Source: Apostichopus californicus
Taxonomy: Eukaryota > Echinodermata > Holothuroidea > Aspidochirotida > Stichopodidae
Assembly (NCBI GenBank): GCA_020650975.1
Contig: JAIPMN010000518.1
Coordinates: 1-51,494, forward strand
Direction of reading: 5' to 3'
Length of the DNA: 51,494 nucleotides
In this document: piece by piece, positions 36,701 to 48,700 of the stretch
Layout of the letters: every line of letters starts with the position of its first letter
Numbering within the stretch: position 1 is the first letter of the stretch
Notes under the pieces: generated by a model
The model's database searches: none
Told to the model about the DNA's origin: nothing
The model's input: the letters and a program-made list of their open reading frames with translations, nothing else
Program-made: the position numbers and the translations under genes

Positions 36701-39700
36701 CATTACCATTTAAAGTACTGTACCTCTCATTTTAAGTAAGAGAACATAGGTGGCCATAGTAGCCATTATTCCTACTAAATCGAAGATTAATCAGTTTGTC
36801 CCCTCCAAATTATCCATACCATTGCTCATGAATATTCATCTATGAAATGTTCTTGTTTGTGAAGGATATCCATCAGAGAATCAGTAAGCACTGAACTCTT
36901 GTGTAGCAGTTTTGAGAGCTCTGAAGTTTGCCTCTTGTCATGTACTACATGCTTTCTGTGTACAAGACTGCTATATCTTTGCAATTGTATAGCAATTTGC
37001 CATGTTTTCCATAGCATTTTGCGATGCGATACATTATTCCCCGAAGTGAAGGAAATGCATTCCTATCTTTCATGGAAATGCACATTTCTTCACATTAAAA
37101 TTTCTTGTGCATGCCGTTAAATACATGTCACAAAAGAAGCTTTGTAATTCTTCAGACTGACAATACCATATCATGTACAACCAATTTTGCTCTTCCTTGG
37201 AGATCTCTAGTCGAAATCCAAATTTCCAGTTGGGAGAGCAGTCTGTGTGAGATGACATGAGAATTCCTTCACTCACATCATCCTTCACAGGTTGTTTTTG
37301 CCAAAGAAGAGTGCTGCGAAGCGGAAATTAATGTATGTGTGTACGCTTATGATAAACAGAAACCTCACAATCAATTTACAGTTTGTTTATTTGTCTGTAA
37401 GCTGGGAGAGGCGAATAGAATGTTACATGGATGTTAATGCTGAGGAGTAGTGAATCAAAGGAAGATGAGGAATAATTCAGTATTTTCATCTATTGCGTAG
37501 CAGGTTTGGAGGAAAAAAAATTACTGGAAATACTATGGTTAATGTGCACAATAATTGCTGGACATCTTTTTGTTTATTTGTGTAACATTTTTACTATGCG
37601 ATGACAGATAAATAATTCACTGTAATTCACAATTTTGAGGTGTTTCATATAGACGAAAGGTAGTAAGCATCTTACAACTAAAAGCTGTTCTATTGCTCGT
37701 TAAGAATAAAATGACATTAATAATGATACAAGAGCAATTGGACACTCCAACAGAGGGCGCTGTTAACATGTCTACTGTTAACAGAGGGCGCTGTTGTATC
37801 GGTCCAACTGTGCATCATCCGCAATGTTTAACGATCTCTGAATTGAAGTAAAATGATCGCGTGAAAGCGCTCACAAGCTGCAAAACATGCCCGATGAACT
37901 TGTATACTGACGCGCTGGGTGATGACGCGCTGGGTCTGACTCGTACAGTTTTGCCAAGGGAAAGCATACTTTAGAAATTAGAAAATGCATGTTTAAGGTG
38001 ATTAAAACAGGTACAGCTGTAACTTGACTTGGGACTTGGAACAAAATATGTTTCAAAGATTCCTTCTTCAGGAATTACTCAACCAAATAATATACTACTA
38101 TTGATGAACTCATGGTACCGTTGTCAAGTTTCGCATGACTAAGTACCCTCTGTTTCTTTTAGGTGTGGCTGGGGAACCTTATTGGATGAAACTGGTTTTT
38201 TAAACATTTTCGTTGTATTAAAAAATCAGATATATATATCCTATTCCCCTCTTTGGTAGGTTTTTTATAAAATAAAATGTGTTAGTTTTTGTTTGTTATC
38301 ATTTCTGATCATCAGAATGGAACAGGTTTTTGCGCTACAATAAGTTTTGTGATCGGGGAAGATTTGTACTATTTCTACCGATGAAAAAGTACAGCCTGTT
38401 GGAAATTTAAATGCTCATAAAAAAAAATGACCTCATTTGCCTAAATTTTGAAAACTTCCTCTCACATGTTCAAATTCCACCAGTAGGATGATAACACTGA
38501 GTTTAGGCCTAACCTCTGTACCCTGGTTTGGCTTTGCTTCAAATGAACCTACAGCCGATCAGTTCCATCTGCTCAGAGATCACTTCAGTCCAATCGCCTC
38601 AAATACTCGGTTGTTCTTTCTACTTATTTGAGTTTACATTAACGTTTACTTGCTACTGTATTTTCAATGAAACTGCTATTTGCTTATAGATAAGGACCCC
38701 CTTGATTGAGTATCTCTGCTACGCTCAGTGGCTTCGGATGTTGCATCTGAATCAATAAGACGGGCCTTGGGGATTTGTTTATTCATCTGTTTAGGGGGAT
38801 CAATTGTTGACTCTCTTGAACAAAAGTAGCTCTCTTTCTTGGGTGTCAGTAAGTAAAGTATCAGTCTTTTGCATTTCTGTTTATCAGCTCAGTAGATTAA
38901 AACAGAAACTTAACTACGAGAATGATACAGTCTGAGTAGCACCAGATATTACAAGAATAGATGCTGATAGGCTATGTAATGTATGTTCCATTGGCTAGGG
39001 TCTTTGTGATATCACTGCTAGCATTTCTGTTTATTCGCTTTTTATTTTTGTTCTTGTTGTCAAAAAATCAAAAACGTACACCTAAACAATGAACAGCACT
39101 GAATGACTAAGAAAACAAAAGTAGTAACAATAATATGGTATGTAGTGTAGGTCCTTGCAAAAGTCTCTTTATACACACACTATCATGCATTGGTTACTGC
39201 AAGTGTCAAAATATGTCAAGTCTCTTTTCCAAAAAATCTTCTCACTTGCATAATTTGTTCCCAATTGTGCAAGAAACAAAGGTTCCGCTTCTACATATAC
39301 TGTATCCTCGATATATTCACCTGAATTATGTGAGTTATGTTATCGTGTGAATTATGTGATGGTGTCGCGGCTTCTCATTGTGTTTTCGCATGGGGATTTT
39401 CTTTGTATTTTATACAACGATGAGGAGAAAATAGGGGCAATAAAATGAAATGAAACAACACACAGGTATATTTATTGAGTTTTGAAATTTATTGCAAGAA
39501 TATGTTACAAACTGTCTCCGATATTTTGAAAATATTTTAATTAAGGTAAGATAAATTTTTATAAACATTTAAATAATACTCAGCAGTCTTGTGGAACATT
39601 TCCGTACGCTAAATGGGTATGTACCATATATAATACATGTATACCAGTTCCGCAAAAATATTCAAAAAGAAGAAATATGGATATTAGCAATATTTCGCTG

Positions 39701-42700
39701 TCAAAATATCAATATTTCATTTTGGTCATACCAAAGGACCTTAATAGAACGGGATGCAGGTTTCTAAGTCCTACTGCTAGACTGTGCTAGTCCATACATG
39801 TCAAGTATCCACTGTTTTGAGTTTGTTTGTGATCAATTCACCTTATAAGTACAAAAAAGCTTTAAAATTATGCGTAGTTGCAAGCATAGAGTCTTGTCCT
39901 CGTTTTATAAATAGTTTGATGTGAACACTTGTCTGTCCTCCAGAGAACTGTTAAACATTGAAAATATTGGAAGCTTTTACCGCAAAGAGTAGTAAATACG
40001 CTCTGTCACGTAACCACAGCCCAAGATTAATTAATTTCTTTAGATGAACCAGATGAACTATTTGAAGTACAATGCACTTCAATATGTGATTGATGTCATT
40101 ATCATATGTATATTATAATATATGTTTCAATAAAATATCAGGTAGAAAACCTGATACTTAGACAAAATATGACAATGATTGAATCAAAGAGAGTCTAGGC
40201 GGTAGTGATAGATACTGTAGTTGGACTAGGCATCACAGCTTAGTCCCATTTAGAGGTACAAAGAGAGATAATTAAACAGGACATCTCAGCATTTATATCC
40301 CATTTATTGTAAAGAGGGGACAGTTGGACAGGGCATCACAGCTTAATCCCATTTAGAGGTACAAAGAGAGATAATTAAACAGTGCATCCATTTATATCCC
40401 ACTTATTGTAAAGAGGGATAGTTTGACAGGGTATCACAGCTTAATCCCATTTAGAGGTACAAAGGGGCTTAATTAAACAGTTCATCGCAGCATTTATACC
40501 CACTTATTGTACAGAGGGATAGTTGGACAGGACTTGGCAGCTTAATCCCATTTAAAGGTACAGACATTTAATTTGAACAGGGCATCACATTTTATATCCC
40601 CCTTTGTAAAGCAAGATCTAGTTGGACAGGGCCTCACAGCTTAATCCCATTTAAAGGCATCGCATATATTTCCCAATTATTATGGACAGGCAGTTTGGCA
40701 GGGCATCACAGCTTAATCCCATTTAGAGGCACAGCATATATATCCCACTTATTATGGACAGGCAGTTTGGCAGGGCATCACAGCTTAATCCCATTTAGAG
40801 GCACAGCATATATATCCCACTTATTATGGACAGGCAGTTTGGCAGGGCATCATTGCTCAATCCCAATTAGAAGCACAGCATATATATCCCACTTATTGTG
40901 GACATATGCAGTTGGACAGGACATCACAGCTTACAGTTATTGCATTAAATGGTTCATTTTAGGTACTTTCGTTACTTTGTAGCAAGTATTAGAACCATTC
41001 CTCCAGAAAAAGTCTCCTTAATGATTTATTTGTAGAAAACAGAGAATCATCTACAACATTCTATTTAGGCCAGCATTTTCTGTTTTTTATTAGTCACCAC
41101 TAATATTGGATTTGGACATTTATACTTTTTAGCAAACTGAATTTCCTGCGACACAATTCATTCTGTACAGGTATTAATGCTGTGTCTATGGACATGTATA
41201 GTTTCTTTAACAGTTCATACACGAGTAGTGTGATTCATTGCCAGACTTTTCCTGCATAATAAGAAAGGCAACCTTTCTCTTGTATCTTGCCAAACATCTC
41301 TTCAGGACCTTCATGTTTATACGATCTGTCAATATCAATTACCTTCCTGGTGTCAACGTTTGAAGAATTTTCTAGTAATTTCAAGGCTAAAGCTTTCACT
41401 GATTAGAGAGCATATAACAATAGAAATAGCTTAACTTTCACAGTCTACGTTACTGCTGTCATTTCAAATTCCATTAAGATTTAAATTTTTAATTTTGTAC
41501 AAACTTCTTTCTATGGCGCGTCTGCTCGACGGGAGAATCTCATACTTTTCCTTACCTCTCGGCGGATTCATCTACGTCAGATGGTTGCAGGTCAATTATG
41601 GCACTTTCTTGGAGTCCCCCCACCCCCCTAAGATTAAGACTTATCACCTGTCAATAAGAAATCGTGAGCCTGCTTAAAATTGGAGTTCTGACGAGTAGGG
41701 ACAGAAATTAAGAATTCTTTTTTTTCAGCATTCTTGCCATTTAATATGCGTGCGGTATTGTTTGCTTGTTGAAATGGTTTCTTCTCAATCAAAAGTGTGT
41801 GGGTAGTTGATTAGAATCCATTTCACTGACAAAGAGAAATTCCTTAAAGTAGTGTGCTTGATACCGCGTAAGATGGATTATCGAAATTAAAAGTCGGAAT
41901 CAAGGTTGACCTTCTCAAGTTACTAATTTTGATTACTGCAGCTCAATCTTGTCTTCTTGTTATATTATCTCAAGTCTCATCTTGAAGAAATAAAATAACC
42001 GAATCATATACACTGAACCCGGACTGTCTTGTTCTTTCGAAGAGAGAGAATATTTTGGTCTGTCTGTCTGTCAGTCAGTCAGTCAGTCAGTCCTTTCTTG
42101 TCTCTTCAGACATCAATGTTTTACTTGCAAATGCAATATTTTTTCCTTACAGAGATAACATACTCTTTCCTTTTTTGCCAACAAGCACATACTGATTGCT
42201 TTTTCTGCCTTATCTAGATGGAACCTTAATTCATCCATAATTATCTTGTCAGTTCCCTTCGTTCCTTGTACTTGTAATGAATCTTCTAAACTATATGAAA
42301 CCAATGTGAAGGCTCTGCCTCATACCCAGGCCATCCTGATCCTTCCGTGTTGCATCTCCTGACCTTTTGGTATATACTTCCCTGCACCGATAATTAAGAG
42401 ATCTCCGTACGTCATCACTCTTGAAAAGTAACACTTAATACTCACATCTGTTCTCAAGAGCATTTTCTCGATTTTAAAGCATCACTAAACGTTGTTTGGA
42501 CTTTGGATATAGGGTGCAATATCAATTTTCTCATTGATTAATTGATTGATTGATCTATCCAGTAGAAAAACATATACCTGATCTGCATTCATACCGAGAA
42601 AAAAAATAAGATACAGCATTAAGCATCAATTAGCGTCCTTGTGGAGAGGATGATACATTGATAGGAATTTAACATGCACAAACTAGACTACTAGCCAGTG

Positions 42701-45700
42701 CCAAGTAAAATGGCAATCTCCATAGATAATACAAGCTTTGTTACAAACTGTAACTTGCCCATGTGCGAGCAATTTTGAAGAGCTCTCTCCGCAAATGTTT
42801 GTCTTACGATGTCACGTCATGAATAAATAAACTTGATTTACTCTTAGTGCAAGTACTGTAAGCATTTTGCTCAATTTTTTTCGGTATCAATTTCCTATTC
42901 ACGAAAGGACACTTACAGTGTGCTTGATAGAGGAGAATAGCACTTCAAATGAAGGCACTAGTTTTTAATGACAAGATTCAAGTGAATGAGAAAGGCACGT
43001 GTAAACGAATCCTGTCATCTGCTTCTCGTGTCTGTGCACATTTGTGTACAGTCCCGATAAGCAATGCATGTGTGTTCAAGCTACAGTCTGATTGTTGGAT
43101 TCAAGAAAATACTCGATATGTCGATTTTGGAATTAAAAACTGTGGTAAACAATTGTAAAAATGAAACCCATGAGCTTGGTTCAATTGTTCGCTTAGCTTC
43201 ACCAGAAATGTGGTGCAGGGGCTATGAGATCAGGATATTAGTTGTTGTAGAATACACATTCAAGGAGTATTATAAGAGTTGAGTTCTACAAGGGAGCAAG
43301 TCACATGACCCCCCATGGTTGGTACATTTGTTTTTGCGTGTCTCCTAATTGACGTAGTCGATCCAGATTTATATATATGCCTATGTTATTCACCTCTGAT
43401 CTTTAACCATCCTCATTTCTGCCACTCAAATTTCCAAGAAGTATTTCCATAAACATGAATTTTGATATTCAAACAAATCTTCATTCAGATGAGTTCATCT
43501 CCAAACGTTTGATCAGCTGATGAGAGAATAACTTGTGGTGCAGTATTTGTATTGCATGGCAAAAACCAGGTATATACATTTTTTTCTGCACTGTATTTAT
43601 ATGGAAAATCTCATTCAAAATTTACTGTGTAAATATACATTCACTCAAGTCCATAAACAAATACAAATTTTGAAGAAATAATTGTGCATCTATAACACCA
43701 AACCTGCTCGCAGCAAGATCACTTTTGGTGTAAACCGTGTAAACTTCACCATAAGGTACAACAAGAAAAACAGTTTGTAGGAAATAAATAAAACTTTCAC
43801 CAGCATTCCCAGATTTAGTTCCTCTCTTACAGGTCAGAAAAGAAAACTTTGTCTGAAGTACAAATTTCTTTCAATTTATTCAGGACAAAATATTTCTTAA
43901 TTTTAGCTACTTGCTACAAAATGGCAGTGCATAAAAAAAATCTACTTCCCCAAATCAAATTTTCACTGGCATTTTACCTTGAATTAATATAAAAGCAACA
44001 TGTGTCTATAACTGGCAGACAAAATGACAATGTTTTCCTTTCGTCTACTGGCAAAGGGCGAAATCCACTGGCATTTAAGCCAGTAGAATAGCCTGAATTC
44101 CGAGGACTGGTACTATTAGCACTACTGTACATACAGTACATGTCTCAGATGGTCTGTACTTTATAGTGTACTGTCATGTCACTTCAAGTACATCTCCAGT
44201 ATATGTTGCATCCGTCAAGATCTCAAAGCATTACCGATGACAGCAACCCAATGCCTCTTGACAACACTCACAGCTTATTGAATATTCATGAATGACTAAC
44301 TATGTAACACATGCATCCAGTTTGAAGTTTCTACGGAATGTCATCATAGAAGTTTTATGCATTAAATTTGCTGCAACTTATAGTATACAGTATATAAAGT
44401 ACCATAACCTATACTCAACCATATATGATATAAATAGAATTACTGGGAAATCATTAATTTTTTTCTTAACATTTTTACCTTTGTGTTGAATTTTTCATGT
44501 TCTTCGTCATCAGGACACTTATGAAGAGATAACGAAAACACTTTGATCGACTGTAAGGTTTCTTCTTCCATCGGTACTTGCTCTTCTTCTATCCACTCTC
44601 CCTCACAGGTTTGTTATTTATTTGGGGAATAAGAAAACAAATTTTATTCATTCTATCATCTCTTTCCTCGTTTCATTTTCAGGAGGAAGTTTACGCAAAC
44701 ACAACCAAAGTCCTCATGAGTAGTGTTACGAATGGATTCAATGCCACTGTCTTTGCATACGGGGCTACAGGTATTAACTTCTTCTTTGTTTAGTTGCTGT
44801 GGGAGGGTATATTCCAGAGATGCAACCATGTATCCTTCTGGGGAGGTGGGGCAGGGGATTGGTGAGGAGAGACAATATTACTAAAACATCCTAGTGTACA
44901 GTACTCATAAACAACATGTGTCTGCAGTATGCAACCTACACTTTGTTTCAATAGTAGTGGAATATGACACTATTTTCCAACTAAGCCCCCTCCATTGTTC
45001 CAAAAATTTATCCAGGGCTTCCATTAGACCCTTCCCTTTACCGCGTAAACTCTTAAGCCCCTTCCCCCCTCCCGTATAAAAATAGTGGTTGCACCTCTGG
45101 TATATTCCAAATTTATTCTACTTTTCCTTGGTTTTCTAAGTGGGAGTTACAGTCAAGTAAATCCCTACTACAGTCTTGCCAACAAAAAACGACCAGGTCA
45201 TGTAAAGGTGTGATGCTTCAGTAATATGCAGATTATTCTAACAAAGACCGCTGTGTAAAGGACGTTGTTAAATTAATTTCAAGGGAGGAGAATGTTCTGG
45301 AACAATATCCTTGACTATTGCCTATTCCTTCAGTCCAGTCCGGTGACATAGAAGGCAGCTTTCATCAAGGATTTTCTCAGATATAGACTACAATATCATT
45401 GTAAGATTTCCTCCTAGAAATTAATCAAACATATGGCCATGGATCAAATGACTCAAGTTTTGAATAAATACATTAAAACACAATGATGTTGTACCTGAGA
45501 TCTTACGATACAACCAAGGCTCACAGATACTCTTTTGTTCTCTTGGTAACCGGTTGTGCAGTAACAATAAAAAACAAAAACAAATATTCATGATTCAATT
45601 AGCTGTCCTAGTTTGGCTAGCATTAACGATGTAAGCAAGCACTGCTTGTAATAGTGTCTAGAACCCACTGTGACATGTAGGAGTTTGTATTACTGTATAA

Positions 45701-48700
45701 ACGCTATATACTCAAAGTGTAGTCACATGTGGACTAAAGTTAAGCCTGGTATAGAAATTATCCTACAAGATAAGCTGCCATTGACCCAGAGTCAATTATC
45801 ATACTTATGATATTAGACATAATAATTATTGATTATCAATTATTCTTAACGATCATCAGGGTATTTAATTTATCTGGTATCGCATTACAAAATGTTATGC
45901 AAAAATGGGCAAATTGTTACACAAATTATGGAAATATGGATAGCTGTTTTTTTGTACACAGGAACCATAGTTTATTATGAACAGTGTGTGTGAGAAAGTT
46001 GAGAGCCTTCTGCTACACAAAATCCAAGAACTTATTTTACATTCCCTGCTGATGCCGTTAGTTGCGGATTGGGGTCCCGCACTGTCACAGAATAAATTTA
46101 TGATTTATACAAAGTTACCACGTGTTGTAAATCAGATAAATAACAACAGTTTTTTTTAAAACAAACGCATGATTCTGCAAATTTATCCAACCCGGTCTTT
46201 TTTTGCTGCAGGTGCCGGTAAGACCTATACAATGCTTGGGACGGACGAGGATCCAGGCATCATGGCCAGGGCCCTGAATGACCTCTTCCAGGAAATGGAG
46301 AGGACCAGTGAAGACAACGTCTATGAAGTCTCTATGTCATACTTGGAGGTGAGTTTTTTTTTCTGGGGAGAAAATCATTTTTTCTAAATGATAATTCTAA
46401 TAAAGTTTAAAAAAATAAAAATGATATAATTAACATTGTGTATATAACAAAAACTTAACAAGGCATGGCTCATGTACTGAATGTCAACCCTTCAACCAGG
46501 TTTAAGTGGAATTTTCTAGTCTTATTCTCAAGTTTTTATTTTAAGGAATATTATACTAGTATCCCAAAAGTGAGTTTGTCATAGTTTTTCACAGATGATG
46601 GTGTATGAAAATCAAATACTCTGTGGTAAGTATCGGCTTGAAGCCAATGGACACTGTCTTTGCATAAGGAAACGGTGGCCTATGTTTGGGTTTAATTAAC
46701 ATCATTGCAGGGATGTGAATATCCGTTTTAGTTTTCACCTTTAAGACTATGGAAGCCTCTAAAAGCCAGCGGAGGTCAGTGTTGTTCAGCATTGAGTAAA
46801 ATTTGTAATTGATCCCAATTTTTATATAACTTTAACATGTACTGATATGTTCTTTTATGGTGGGGGCTGGAGTAGGAGGGAAGGCGATGGCTGTGGGTTT
46901 TCTGTCTTCCCTCTCCCCCTTCCAGCTATTGCTTGAGTTAGTATTAGTCTGCTTTGTAGCTGAATGTTACCTACTGTATAACACTTCAAATAATAATAAT
47001 AAATGAGACTAAATAGCGCCAAATCAGTAGACAAAAGTCATTGCTCAAGGCGCTTTACAGAGAAAGCAGATTAATTTACAAAAGGACAAGTGAAAAGATG
47101 GGTCTTAAGTAGACTTTTGAATGTAGAAAGTTTAGAGCAAGTTCGAATGTGATCTGGTAACTTGTTCCAGAGATAAAAGCCAGAGAATTGGAAGCTTCTG
47201 TAACCATAGGTCTTCAAGCGTGGTTTAGGAACAGTTAAATACAGTTTGTTGGAGGAACGAAGTGTTCGAGTTGGAATATATGGCAAGAGAAGTTGCGACA
47301 GGTACACAGGCTGTTCCAAATAAATACGACTGTACAACTACTCCCTAGTCATTAAAAGAAAGTGGCATGTTTAACTCTGTCGTGTCACAATTTGAATTTT
47401 CGGCATCCTCCTTTAATAATAGTACGATATGAATTTTGCTACAGAGCTTCATATTTTGAAAAGATGTTTTTTTGTAGGTCATAATATTACCTATTTTATC
47501 TACAAAGGAACAGGAAACTTCCCCAACTTTTTTTTTTCAATTTTATATCAAGAGCTCACTTCATCTCTTCTTCTTCTCCTCTTCATTTTTGTGTTCGTTT
47601 CTCTTTTAATATCTAACAATCTCTTATTATTAACCGTATCCCAAAATAGCACGACCGCAATGTGTTTTCACGACAGAAAGACGGGGAAAAGATCAATATC
47701 TATTGTCTAGGTTGGTATGAAAATAACCATAGTAATATTTATTAGCGTTGCTAGTAATCAATATTGCACCCGACTATAACAGTCTTTTTTGAAGGTCTCA
47801 AGAGAGTTACTGAAAACACAAGGATAAATGTCAAATGCCATGTAGCAGTTTTCATGGCAAGCGACGGTTGTCGATTGATAAGAACAGACAGGTTTTGGGG
47901 AGGGGTCTTAGAGGGGGGGGAATGGAAGGGGAACAACGGTGGATGCACCAAAATGAACTTAAGATGCATCTATGCAGTATAATTTGCTTCTTTTATAGAG
48001 TGTTTCTAAAACTTTCATGAAGTATGTTAGCAATGTTTATCTGATACATGCAGACCACAAGCTTGTCTAACATCATAGTTGTGCTCTACCACAACACTTC
48101 GTTGATAATTGCTGGGTAGTTGCCATTAATTTGCGACTGCATTCTTCACTTACTGGGTCGTTTAAGGTCATCAGAGGTCAAAGTCCAAAACCTTGAAAAC
48201 ATGAAATGACTCCGAGACGTGAAACCATAGATGAACTTTATACCCTTGCATGTTGATCCATCCTAGCGAGTACCCGAGGAACTCCATTCTGCGAAGACGT
48301 CAGCTGTGGCATGGACTTAACCACTTTCAATTCAAGATTGTCTAACTAATGTTAAGATACATTATAGTGAGAGCTGGCCAAGTAAGGTCATTTGATGATT
48401 TTCCCCCATTCCTTAGAAAAAGTGCATGAAGAAAACTTTCAATTATTATACCGATCGCAAAACTGTAGGTTGAAGTTGTAAATATTGTCATCTACCAAGC
48501 GAGCTGGCTAATCTTCTCTGTTGCGCAATACATGATTTTTGGATAATAATAATAATAAATAAGTTCTTAATATAGCGCCAAATACCAAAACGCCTCTCCG
48601 CGCTTTACAAAACCTAAAACAAATAAAAAGACAGAGAAATCAAAGGAATAAAAAGTCTAGAAAACACATAAACGAAAAATTAAACAGTATGTAAAATACG

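Larger units (their letters stand above)
32600..44682 (+). other. KIF19 third intron, 12.1 kb, repeat-rich
   Basis: Intron between FGPQCPQ and EEVYANT of the motor domain. It holds a 2-kb tandem duplication, a TTAA-flanked MITE, a fold-back with CTCF-like motifs, a two-phase tandem array, a CTGT/CAGT microsatellite and several short dispersed repeats (listed separately). No nested gene was recognised; open frames here lack domains. Confidence 0.75.

Noticed and set aside
40695-40982. Open frame with repeated AGHHSLIPFRGTAYISHLLW
   Set aside because: Product of the 72-bp tandem repeat in a KIF19 intron.
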